A DNA stretch of 64,000 nucleotides, taken from positions 2,700,992 through 2,764,991 of the forward strand of contig OY811993.1 of the NCBI GenBank assembly GCA_963681505.1, in the 5' to 3' direction. Below, piece by piece: positions 25,229 to 36,517 of this stretch (positions are counted from its first letter, which is position 1; each line of letters opens with the position of its first letter). This stretch comes from Eunapius fragilis. Its lineage: Eukaryota; Porifera; Demospongiae; Spongillida; Spongillidae. A program made the translations under genes and the position numbers. The notes below the pieces were generated by a model that did no database searches, was not told the DNA's origin, and saw nothing but the letters and a program-made list of their open reading frames with translations.

Positions 25229-27625
25229 CAGATAACCAGTGCAGCCAGGAAGAACCCGAGTAAGAGAGGCAGGGCCCCACTTCAGAATTTAGTTGCCGGG
25301 TATCCAATGCAGATCGTAGCTGTGGACATTGTTGGACCTATCTCGCCATCAACGACAGGGAATGCCTATATATTGGTGGCTTCAGACTTCTTCACGAAAT
25401 GGGTCAAAGCTTATGCCATTCTGAACCAGGAGGTGTTATAGTGGCAACTAAGCTGGTGGATGAATTTTTCTATCATTAGTGTCCACTCCTCTACCAGATT
25501 CTCACCGTTTTACGTGATGTTCGGATGGCAGGCCAAGACATCGTATATGGCTCCACTCCTACTGAGGCCGAGTTGCACCACCAGAACATGCCTACAGTAC
25601 GGCCTGCAAATATGTAGTTACCGCAGTTGAAAGAGCAAAATAGACATACAAAGGTAAGGTTCACGGGGATTTGTTTGAGGCAAGTGATCTGGTTTGGTTA
25701 AACAAGATTTCCAGTAGTACCAAGAGGAATGCCAAGGAAGGTGCATTGCCCTTGGAGTGGCCCATTTAACTCTTTGACCGCCAAGTGTGCAATTTATGTG
25801 CACACATATCCTTTAAAACCCCAATTCTATTCATTTAAAAACATGAAAGACTTTTTAATTTTAAAAACAATCAAACAGAAGAGGTTGGGGCCTGATGAAA
25901 AGGCAAAAAACAATCTGCATGCAGTGCAAACTTGCACAATGAACAATAATATGTCTGACTGCGTTTTTTTGGTGTTATGATAGCACCAAACACACATGCA
26001 TTGATCCTCCATACACTTGGTGATGAGGTGTGGTCCAGAGAGCGGGTGCACTCAGGCCCCAGGGTGTCCGAATTACAGCGTTTGCGTGGACCACGCTCAT
26101 CTTCTGTCACTGAGCGTTGATGGTTGAAGGAACGTGCTGCAAATAGCTGTATCACTCCAAATGAAAAGCCTTGTGTGTCAATAATTTATTCATGGTTGCG
26201 CTATTCATGAATAAGCATTATTCTTGTTTTTTTAAAGCAACTCCTATTTTTTCGAAGGGTAGTGTGCCGCACAAATAAGACGAAACTTGGAGGTAGAGAG
26301 GAAAACATCAACACACACAGCAAATACTTGTTATTCGACCTCAGCAAAATGTTACAGATAAGGGTCAAAGTGCCAACGTACATCAAATCACAATATACAT
26401 GTTTTAACATGAACAGGGCTTCAAAAAGTAGAAAACCACTATGTGACGCATGGTTATTCACTTTGTGCACAAAACGCTTTAGGGGCATAGAGCTATGACT
26501 GGTGTGTTGGTATTTAATTGAAAGGAACGCGCTGCAGGTGTACACGCAATGGCGTCTCCATCATCTCCAATGCCTTACAATACACACCTGCTTATTCTAC
26601 TATAACATGGGAGAGCGAAGCCTTTTTAAGAACCTGGATGTTGGAAATAACATCCTGGGATAAAACTATCATATTTTCATCGTCTGTTTCATAGTATACT
26701 CGATGTACGGCTTCGAATCCCTGACCACTTGGCTCTGCCTATATCGGGTGTTGTTGACAACCGTTCTTCTTCAAGCTAGTACACCATTTATATCAAAAAC
26801 AAACGATTTATATCATAGTTAATATCTTTAAGTATGCTAACCGCGAAAATGATGACTACTAAGTAACGGGTAGCCATATTTAAAAACATTGCAGACAAAT
26901 AATCAATTAACTACATCATCCGTAGTGACATTCAAAGAGCTAAAGTGTTAAAGCGGATATCACCTACAGTTAACAGAATTCAGGACCAGCGTACCACAAG
27001 GTCTCATCATCGAATTGTTGTTCACTTTGATCGCTTAAAGCACTGTCCTCTAGATATGCGGGTGGAGACTGCACTACCTTCTGGTTCGACACCTCATCAG
27101 TTGGTTGGTCAACGAACTGGACCTGAACGGGCATTGCCACCTGGTATGAACTTGCAGCATTTTGAGGATGATGAACCGGAGGAGATGGAAACAGACAGAT
27201 CATGTGCAAGTGATCAGAGGATGGCTGAACACACTGAACAAAATCCACCAGATCAGAAAGTAACTGTGGACCAGTCCAGAAATAATGGGTCAAGAAATGG
27301 AAGTCTCACCGCAGAACGGTGATCATAACATTACCGAGCAAAGAGAAGAGACAACATCAACCAATGAGCAGCAGTCTTCACGGTACCCTAAGCAGGATCG
27401 GCGTCCCCCCAGGTTTCTATGGTGCACGTTTCCACTACTGGTGAAACCACTCCTTTCAAAAGGGGGGGGAACTGTTATGACTGAATTAACCACGCATGCG
27501 CATGATGGTCCATGTTGCATCATATGTTGTGTATTAATTGGTGTGCTGAGAGGATGAGTAGATTTGTCAGTAACCAATTGCGTGTCATTACAATACTCTG
27601 AATTTATCAACTACTGTAAAGTCCT
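25229..27625 (+). mobile_element. Ty3/gypsy element B, 3' fragment
   Basis: The 5'-truncated fragment begins in integrase (VAGYPMQIVAVDIVGP, YILVASDFFTKW, 25300-25420). It lost the middle of the core by deletion near 25440-25480, continues through FSPFYVMFGWQAKTSY, and is interrupted at 25766 by a piggyBac-like insertion. It resumes at 26948 (RISPTVNRIQDQRTT, HFDRLKHCP), ending at 27322. A polypurine tract (AAAAGGGGGGGAA, about 27457-27471) precedes TGTTATGACTG at about 27473, the probable start of the 3' LTR, which fades out near 27625. Confidence 0.8.
25766..26951 (-). mobile_element. piggyBac-like element at a TTAA target
   Basis: A TTAA lies at each end (25766-25769 and 26948-26951). Inside ends are TTAACTCTTTGACCGCC and, inverted, TTAACACTTTAGCTCTTTG. 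A minus frame near 25870-26155 contains KRSQTYYCSLCKFALHADCF followed by LPFHQ, which resembles the cysteine-rich C-terminal finger of piggyBac transposases. The catalytic part is missing, so this is an internally deleted copy of 1.2 kb. It split the integrase C-terminal tail of gypsy B. Confidence 0.75.
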
Positions 27626-28489
27626 GTTTTTCTTTATATGACATACATGTACACATGCGCACCATAGAATATTTCTCTCATACATGTGTAACAGTTGTGT
27701 ACTTTTAATCCTCTTTTTTTTTGTCCAAGCAAAGGGTTTTGCACTCCGCTATTGCAGACACCCTTTACTACTCACCATGTCTTTATAATTATCAATTTCT
27801 ATCAGTTTCTTCACTTCATCCATCCTATCATTTCTTATTGCCTCCATCAGTTCAACCTGCAATATACAAAAAGATGCCAGTTTTAATTATTAAGATACAG
27901 TATGTTGTAGGGAGGAGTAGGTTAGCTAAGCCACTTTTTAAACTGTTTGGGGTTTGGCATTAAGAATCAAAGAGGCATGCCTGTGGTACATATATATTTT
28001 GTGGGAGAATATCAGAGACTGCGGATGTACTATGTAAGTTTAAAAAAGGAGAGACTGAATAATTAACAGATGTCAAATTGCACAACCCTGGTTTGTGGGT
28101 GAGTTGAACCACTTTTTAGGGTTAATTATACACAGCCATTTGCATACCTTTGTGTACAGTTGTTAGGTCCAATCTGTCACACGCAATTAATAAAGAATAT
28201 TATCACCCGTTACATGTACCTTGTAAAAAAATTTCATTCATAGTTTATAGCAGGCAAGCATATAATTCAGAATTGTGCACTTGCTGACTAGCTATCATAC
28301 TTAAGTCATACATTCAAATCTTATGTTATTGCTTTGTCTATTTAATGCAAAATGTAGTTCCAACTATATATAATTATGGGCAACCCTTCAGCAAATGGCC
28401 ATTTAAACATTTCCTTAGCACAATCAAGATATGCAATATAAACAACCTTACAAAACAACCATATACGTACCCCATAAAATATGAGCTAT

Positions 28490-29580
28490 GCTACACGTGA
28501 GTGAAGAATTTCATGTTGCGAGACATATTTATGCAAATTTCCACATTGCGAACAGCTTGGGGACATGTAATTACTTGTTTAAGGCGTTAAACCATTAATG
28601 CACCATTATCGCCATATTGCAGGTCAAAGCCTACCAATTTCCTCAAAGTGCTACTTGATTTGAAAGAAATAAGTAAACGTACATGTATATTAACAACAGG
28701 GTGGCTCTATTTATCATGATCTACTACAGTACATGTATGTACAAAACGCTTGACGCGATGATGGCAAAAGGCTTTGGCCATCATTTTGCAGGCCAAGCAT
28801 GTAGTACCTGGCTGGCCTTGCAAGTGCACAAAACGAACTTCATACGTTGTGATTTTAAAAGTTATATATACAATTTATAAAGGATGGAGAAATATAGTAT
28901 ACCACACATGCTATATACATGCACATTCCATGATGGCAACCAAAACAATTCAATAGAGTCCTAATCGGAAATGGAGATGTAACTACGTCAGTAGTCCATT
29001 TTTTTAACTAAGTTGTTTTTTAGCATGGAAAGCATGGTAACTTAGGTTGGTGAAAGGACAAACAGCAATGCACCCAACATATACGCATACATCCAGTTAT
29101 TATTTTTATAACATTAGTGTCACTCACATTACCAATTTCGTTGGCAACAGCACCCCTGGCCAACAGCACTCTCATGCAGTCAGTGTGATCACGTGATGAT
29201 GCATATCTCAGTGCTGCCCATCCGTCCTGCAAGGTGGGTGATGTTCACAAACGGTACAGAAAGACTAGTATGGTAATGGCATCCAATTCAGCATGTGTAC
29301 ATGTATGGTTTCTTTGGACAGCCCATGCAATCAAGTTGATTATCATAGCATATAAACAGGTGTCTCAGCAAATGACAAGAACTATGAGATACATAACATT
29401 AAATGGGCTCAATATTAAAAAGTCCTAAGCAAGGTAAACTCAGTAATGATCATGGTTGACACCAAGATGCATCCCAGGTGAAGAAAATATTTCCACATTG
29501 CTAGCAGCCTAGGGACATGTAATTACTAGTCCCCAGCTTAAGGTATTGCATACATGCTGCACCATTGCCATTATCAAATA
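28490..29580. repeat. Diverged duplicated intron segments
   Basis: A segment containing TTTCCACATTGCGAACAGC and GGGGACATGTAATTACT (about 28537-28585) recurs in diverged form at about 29490-29540 (TTTCCACATTGCTAGCAGCC, GGGACATGTAATTACTAG). Each is followed about 40 bp later by a GCACCATT block. The second copy lies just upstream of an ankyrin exon, and the first copy has no exon behind it, as if an exon-bearing block was duplicated and then lost its exon. Confidence 0.5.
29128..29226 (-). CDS. Single ankyrin-repeat exon, 99 bp
   Basis: The exon has 33 codons, phase 0/0, acceptor CCTTGCAG, donor AAT|GTGAGT. It begins DGWAALRYASSRDHTDCMRV and ends LLARGAVANEIGN. The ankyrin signature (DGWxAL, LLARGA) is intact. 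The next recognisable ankyrin exon 3' of it on the minus strand is 15 kb away. Confidence 0.87.
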
Positions 29581-29884
29581 CTATAATTTCCGGTGTACAT
29601 ACGTCAGTTAACTATATAGACTCGGTCTCGCGCTAGACTTGTGGGTTAATGTATAAATAGCATCACGTACCTAGCTACTAATAGTAATGACCTCTTGCCG
29701 AGCCGCTTGCCCACACAAATGTACATAGCAACACGTACTTGGCAACCACGAGCCTAGATATACACTTAGAAAATAGCGGAAGTGATTGATTCGCGCAATC
29801 TGATTGGTCAGTTGCAGGTATCTAAACGCGGTAGAAACCTCGAGAAGAAATAGAGTGCCAGTGAGGGAGATTCTAAGTGCCCCC

Positions 29885-32130
29885 ATGTAGTGGTCACTGG
29901 TCAAAAGACTGAAGAGCACTTAAAGAACTTGGGTACTGTGTTAGCAAAATTGGAAGCAGCTGGCTATTAACTTAACAGTGTATTCATGGCACCATCTGTA
30001 GAGTATTTTGGCCATCGAATAGATAAAGATGGGTTGCATCCAACAGAAAACATGGTTAAATGCATTAAGGAAGCAGCCACACCTAAAAATGTCACAGAGC
30101 TTAAAGCTTTTTTGCGACTTATGAACTATTATGAAAGGTTTCTTCCACACCTTGCAACTAAGTTGGCCCCAATGTATCACTTGTTACAGAAGTAGTGTCC
30201 GTGCATGGAGTGGGCAAAGGAACAGGAAGGTGCCTTTATCCATGCTAAAAGTTTGCTCCAATCAACAGCACTATTAGTCCATTATGATACGCACAAACCC
30301 TTAGTGTTAACATGTGATGCTTCTCCATATGGAGTAGTGGCTGCCTCTCATATGTTGTGTGATGGTTCAGAGAAGCCCATTGGATATGTGTCACAAACAT
30401 TATCCCCAGCTGAGAAAGGATACTCACAAGCATTGTCCACTGTATTTGGTATCATCAAGTTCAATTCATATTTATATGGGCGACCTTTCACTATTTTTTC
30501 AGACCACAGGCCTCTCATGTATTTGCTGGGGGAACATAAAGCTATACTTGTAATGGCCTCAGCAAGGATCCATAGTTGGGCTACCACTCTGAGTGCATAC
30601 CAGTACACCATTCGTTACAAGCCTGGATCTGAAATGTGCAATGCTGATGCCCTCCCTAAGCAGGTTACCAGCACAGCTGATCCCTCCCTTGAGGAGTGCC
30701 TTCCCAATAATTTGATTGGACTCATTGATTTGATGTCTATTACCCCTTTATCAGCTGACCTGGTTAGCAAGCATACACGTTGTGACCCAGTTTTGTCGTG
30801 GGTTTGCTATTTGGTTAAAGCTGGGGAGTGGACTGGTAAAGAGATGGGAGAAGCATTTCAGCCATACCAGATCAGGAAGGATGAGTTAAGTGTTCAGGAT
30901 GGGGTGTTATTGTGGGAATCACAGATCATTGTTCCACCAAAAATGAGTCAGTGTGTGCTGGATGAGTTGCATGAATCACACCCCGGAATTGTTAAGTTGA
31001 AAAGCCTTGCTCGGCACTATGTGTGGTGGCCCAAGATGGATGCTCATATTGAGCAGGTAGTAAGGGCTTTGATATATGTCAATCAACCCGTTCATTGCCT
31101 GCGGTAGCCCTGTTACATCCATGGAATGGCCACAGCAACTGTGGTCTCGCCTGCACGTAGATTCTGCTGGACCATTCCAAGGGCACATGTTTTTCATAGT
31201 GGTTGATGCTAGTACTAAGTCCACACAATGAAGTCAATCACATCATTTGAAACCATAGAAAAGTTGCATATGATTTTTGCTATTTTATGGTTTACCCCAT
31301 AAGCTAGTAGCTGATAATGATCCCAAAACTTTCATGGACATGAATGGAATTGTTCACATTAGGTTAGCACCCTATCATCCAAGTACAAATGGTTTGTTTA
31401 GTGGAACGTGCAGTCCAAACATTTAAGGAGGGGGTGAAAGATTTGGAGGAGGGTTCACTCGAGACCCATATGGCAAGATTTCTGTCTAAGTACAAATTAA
31501 CTCCCCACAGCACAACAGGACTGTCCCCATGCGAAATGTTGCTGGGCCGGCATCCCAGGTCATACCTGGATCTAATGAACCCAAATCTGGAGGAAAGGGT
31601 ACGATCAAATCAAATGAAGCAGAAGGCAAGGCATGATCATAGCATCAGTGTTTGCAATTTTATAGGTGACGCAGTGAATGTTCGCAGCTTTAATAATGTC
31701 AATCATTGGATACCAGGACGTATAGTAGTGGTGACAGGTCCATTGCTCTACAAGATCCAAATGAGTGATTATTCTATTATCCGTCGAGTGTTGATCACAC
31801 TAAGATTTGTTACCCAAAAGACAGAAGTGTGTTACCAAAGTCACCTTGCCGAGTTCACAAGTAAGATTACCTCCTCCAGATACCACTCCCTCACAAACTA
31901 CTCAAGTCACAGTTCAAAAGAAACCTGATGAAATGGAAGAGAAACCAGATGAAACTGTAGATGTTGATCTGGGCAATCCTGAACATCAGGAACCCAAAGT
32001 ACAGGCACCCCATGCGGTTTCCCAAAATGATCCAGATTTTGTGGTACCAGCATTAGTTCCAACTCCACAACTGAGAAGATCCACCCGCACATGCCACATG
32101 CCTGTTCGCTTTTACGATAAATAGTTGTTA
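29885..32130 (+). mobile_element. Ty3/gypsy element C, 5'-truncated
   Basis: It starts inside RT (VTGQKTEEHLKNLGTVLAKL) with VEYFGHRIDKDGLHPTENMV. Then come RNase H (LVLTCDASPYGV, FTIFSDHRPLMYL), the integrase linker (HESHPGIVKLKSLARHYVWW), a damaged integrase core (31130-31450) and a C-terminal region ending RSTRTCHMPVRFYDK at 32123. Stops at 29970 and 30193 and frameshifts make it dead. No LTR is visible on either side. It sits in the intron between ankyrin exons 29226 and 32440. Confidence 0.85.
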
Positions 32131-32439
32131 AAAAATGCATACACACACACACAGCACACACACTCCCCTCCAACACACGAAAACATATAAACAGATATTT
32201 AAAAGGAGTATGCATGGTTAAATTGGGAAATGCAACCTGTACATCCTGTCAATGAATGTGCCATGGACCATGCTGCAAGCATTATTGTGGATATACAGAC
32301 CATTTTAAGACTTAGGAACAAGGCACATCATCCCAGTGTCTGTTGGTAATGTTGATGTGTGTGTGTGTGTGTGATATTCAATTCTAACTTTCTTAAAGAC
32401 ATCCAACATTTTGTTTGTTACCTGTAGTTCTGCACTCAC

Positions 32440-32538
32440 CTCATCCTGGAGAGTGGCCTGGGCACCCCTGTCCAAAAGCACTTGCACACAATCAATACGA
32501 CCAGTTGATGACGCACACATAAGTGGGGTTCTGCCATC
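32440..32538 (-). CDS. Single ankyrin-repeat exon, 99 bp
   Basis: The exon has 33 codons, phase 0/0, acceptor ATATGCAG, donor GAG|GTGAGT. It reads DGRTPLMCASSTGRIDCVQV and ends LLDRGAQATLQDE. This is a canonical internal repeat. A (TG)n run is 70 bp downstream in the intron. Confidence 0.9.
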
Positions 32539-33185
32539 CTGCATATCACAAGGCAAGGACCTAGCAAGGACTGCTCAGGTGTCCCCAATTCACCCACACT
32601 CCCATCCCATCCTCACGCAAGTGCTACCTAATTCATTATGCCATTTCATTGTACAAAACACTGTCCAAAAATTACATATGAGCTTGGTAGTTAGTACTGG
32701 TACAGTGCTCCTACATGATAACATCTTGTGCTTCCAAATACTATTCAATCTGACTATGATCTGATCATTGGGTGTTTGGATTACACAGCTTGCCAAGAAT
32801 AATTGTTATTAACAAACATTAGTAATAACCAAACAACAGTTCAAAACCATCTCGATCTCTTATAAAAGACAAAAAACTTATTTCATGGGTATCCCATTAT
32901 AGTACATGTGCATGCATGTGTGCATGTGTGTGACACTGTTGTACAGTGTGAGTGTCATTGTCTGTGTGCATGTGTGTGTGAAACTCAGTTATACAACAAT
33001 GTCCAGAAATGAGAGAAATTCTGGTTCTAGAGGTGTCTGAAGAGGGGAGCAAATTTATCTTTGCCCTATCCACCCCACTACATATGTACATGTATGATGC
33101 TGCATCCCTCTACACAGCTGGTTTCCTCATCCCCTCGTCAAACCAGCTGATTTCAGGAGCAGGTACTACATGCCACTGCACTCAC

Positions 33186-33284
33186 TTTATCCTGACGGTT
33201 GGGCTCGGCACCTCTATCCAAAAGTAAGTTTACGCACACAACATGGCCATACATTGCAGCCCACATAAGTGGTGTCCATCCATG
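33186..33284 (-). CDS. Single ankyrin-repeat exon, 99 bp
   Basis: The exon has 33 codons, phase 0/0, acceptor TTATACAG, donor AAA|GTGAGT. It reads HGWTPLMWAAMYGHVVCVN and ends LLLDRGAEPNRQDK. It is a canonical internal repeat, close in sequence to the exons at 32440 and 6053. Confidence 0.9.
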
Positions 33285-34078
33285 CTGTATAACGGTATAG
33301 GGAGAGCAACAAGGAAGCAATAGAAATGTGTTGCTACCACCAGCACTTAAACCAAGCCAATCACAATATTCAATAGTGCTTAAGGCATTTATGTTGTTTC
33401 AAATGCATAAGGTAATGTTCAGCATTGGTATGCACTTCGTCTTATTCTAAGAAAAACAAAGCATTGAATGCACTGACCATTCTGAACTTCTTCAAATGCA
33501 TACAATAAAACATGCAATTTAAACGCCGAAAATGAGATATTTCACTACACTGATTTCCCTACACTAAGTAAACTTTCACACCAGCCAGTTACAAAATTTA
33601 GCAGTACTCAATTGCACTTGATAAAACCAATGTGAAGCACGATTCCAGGAACCAATATACAGTAGGGAACAAGCAATACGTATGTTGTGTTTCATTCAAA
33701 ATCACTTTACCCATATTTGAACAGAGTGTGTACATGTAATGAATGTATTCTTAAGCTAGCACCCTAATTATCATGTATACATACATGCATATCTATATTG
33801 AACCAAAAAATAGCATACCCTCCTATAGTATATTCGTAGATGTGCGGAACAGTAGTAACAAATAATGCGGGGTTTGAGAGAATAGTTGATACTTTGTCTC
33901 TACCAGCCCAGTACATATTGGGAGGAGTGATCATTTCATGCTACACAAACATCACACAGATTTAGTAGCACAGAGTCATTTGACTTGTGAGATATGCACC
34001 TTTTGTTGAAGAGATAAGCAGCCAGGACATGTACCCTCACAATGATGCATGCACAAATTGACGTGGTACACATCTCAC

Positions 34079-34177
34079 CTCTATAGATGCATCAACACTA
34101 ACCCCTACATCAAGCAGGCTAATGACTTCTTCCGTTCTTCCATCTCTTGCTGCTTCTCTTAGTTTTTCTTCAAGGTC
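34079..34177 (-). CDS. Ankyrin exon resembling an N-terminal cap repeat
   Basis: The exon has 33 codons, phase 0/0, acceptor TTGTAG, donor GAG|GTGAGA. It reads DLEEKLREAARDGRTEEVIS and ends LLDVGVSVDASIE. Like the exon at 13721-13819 it has EKLxxAA instead of GxTPLxxAA, as expected for the first repeat of an array. An upstream exon with the initiator Met must lie beyond 34177; I could not find it. Confidence 0.83.
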
Positions 34178-35039
34178 CTACAATGAGGTACATACACAAC
34201 GCACATCGAATGATCTATGGAACGTGCCAACTCTAAATTATTAGAATTGAGATATATATACTTCATGAGACAGTATGATTTAACAGGGTCAACTGCGGAG
34301 CAAAGAACAATTGTTCTTTATTAGTGACAGTTCGGCTAACCCTTATAATATATAATGCTCAATGTTATTTTATTCGGCATAAGTTGCAGGCTGACCTTCA
34401 ATTCTCAATACTATGATTTTCCCTTGAACTGCTATGATGGCTAAGTGTGATTGATATTCAATAATTAGTTGTATGTAGCTAGCCTACACGTCATGCTGCC
34501 ACATAATTCCTTGCTCTTGCAAGGCTACATTATGGTATATCTATTCTGTAAAGTACTGTTTTTGGCTGCACCATACATAGTGTATTCATTATCGTTGCAT
34601 GAAAATTTCCCACATCATAATACTCAACAAGTTATTTGTTAAGCCTTATGGCTAAACACTCAGCTTTATATAATAATAAAATTTAAATAGTTGCTGTCAT
34701 GAATATGAATAATCTCACACACACCCTTATTTACTATTATGATGTGCGAAGTTTTCATGCAACAATATTCCAATACACCAGATACCTGGGGCTGCAACTA
34801 CATGTATGGTACAACATATTACGGGATTGGTTGTACATTGATTGAACTACAAGGCAGCTTTGTAAATACAAAGAATATTGCAACAGTCTCTGGCACAATG
34901 GCATATAAGTTAACCACATACAAATAATTAGCGTCTATCTGGCTTTGCCACTTTGGTGGCCCATTGCAGTTCAAGGGTTAAACTAAATTAAATATATATT
35001 TTGACATATAAAATATCATTCTCATAACAAAAAATATAT
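34178..35039. other. Stretch without recognised features
   Basis: AT-rich DNA upstream of the first ankyrin exon. It should contain a promoter or 5' exon of the ankyrin gene if the gene starts nearby, but no exon stands out. Confidence 0.4.
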
Positions 35040-35289
35040 GGGACAGTGTCCAGCAGAATCACCCTTCTGGCTAGTTTATCAAGTTTTCAAATTTTTTGAT
35101 TTTCCTTGAACACCCATGAGCTTCTGTCAAATGGTCCTTACGCATCCTAAATCGGACTATCCCTCACAAAGTTATTAGGCGCTGAATTTATAATTAGCCA
35201 TACATTTCAATGCGAGCGTTACTTTTCTTTTGCTTGTTCTGGAAATTTTCAAAAAGTACCATAAGGGTGATTTAGCTGGACACTGTCCC
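35040..35289. mobile_element. MITE with 28-bp TIRs and ATATAT duplication
   Basis: The ends are GGGACAGTGTCCAGC followed by AATCACCCTT-type sequence, inverted at the right end (AAGGGTGAT...GCTGGACACTGTCCC). ATATAT flanks both sides (35034-35039, 35290-35295). The element is 250 bp, has no coding capacity and is not a perfect hairpin outside the ends. The duplication may be TA within ATATAT. Confidence 0.85.
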
Positions 35290-35324
35290 ATATATACTTA
35301 TTTTCCTATTTTGCGACGGAGGGG

Positions 35325-35940
35325 GTTGGTAGTTATGGTTATGCCCTTCGTACTGATCCTGAAGGGTAACTGACTGTCATATTTTCACCCGCTTCCGGCC
35401 GAACCCGCACTCCAATTAATTAATTGCACCCGTCTCACCCTCCGACACTCTTACCGATGAGTGGCGCCTTCGCGCCACTCTAAATATCCCGACCTACTAA
35501 CTTCGGCCGTTATTTCACTACCCCTGTTTTTTAGGGCAGGGAGGGGGGGGGGGGGGGGGGGGCAATTGGGTTAGGGTTTATTAGACAAGGTAAAATCAGA
35601 GATAAAATACCATGGCGATTTGATCGGATATCGGCCCCTAACCCCGGGCCAGGGGAGTGCAAGCGGGTACAATTGCACACCACCCCTTGTACACTCTGGA
35701 AATACAAAGTCTTACCATTCGATTAGTCGAAACGCTGATCTCATCGCGATTCTAAAGCCATTCAATTCAGTGAAATTATAATACTTACGAATCACGTGCA
35801 TGCACAACCAATTATTTTCGACCTGATATAACAGGGTCGTATTCGGCCGGGAGGGAAACCCCCCATACAGGGGTATTTATCAGGCTGAACCGCCCCCTGT
35901 ACCAGGACTGGTAAGCCCTTTCAAATGTGGGTCTCTTTGC
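35325..35940. other. GC-richer stretch with strong hairpin and G run
   Basis: This segment differs in composition from its AT-rich surroundings. It has CCCGCTTCCGGCCGAACCCG-type sequence, a perfect 9-bp stem/4-nt loop hairpin (35459-35480, stem GAGTGGCGC, loop CTTC), a G run at about 35547-35562, and CCCCGGGCCAGGGG. No reading frame or known RNA was recognised. It may be the end of an unknown repeat or a non-coding RNA gene. Confidence 0.35.
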
Positions 35941-36517
35941 ATTAAATAATATTTTAATTTTCATTTGTTTGACAAAAGCTTTATTTAAAAAAATATTTTA
36001 TAACATTACAAAATACACATACATGTAATATACGTCCATGCATCACTCGCTATGGCATAGATATTAACCAAGAGGACTGAAAACTGATCGTTATCTCTAA
36101 AACTTTATCCTAGCGCGCTTTAGAGGTTTTGGTATAGTTGCACTCTACGTTGACAGACGGGTGGCTTGGTGTGTTTTTAAGGGCTGTTCGAGTTTCCTTA
36201 GATATCAGACTAATATCTACATGTATGGAGTTTCATAGGCACAATGAAGTACGGAAATAGCAGATTTTTGCTGCATCATAAAAAATGGCGCCGGGTAAAC
36301 AGTGCTTAGTCTTTGAGCGTAAGTGTGATATCCTGACTTCAACGCCTCCAGCACACGCATTGTTATGTAATGTTAGGACACCATGCATGCAGAATGACAT
36401 GGCAGATCTTATCCTATTCAGACCGTGATCTAGGCCTAGGTGTTACAAAGTGATTGAACTGTGTATAAATGTATTCTGCAGTTCTGTTGATCAGATCTTT
36501 TTATATGTTATGTTCCA

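Noticed and set aside
26700-26760. tRNA-like GGGATTCGAAGCC on the minus strand
   Set aside because: B-box-like but no A box, acceptor stem or anticodon arm could be folded.
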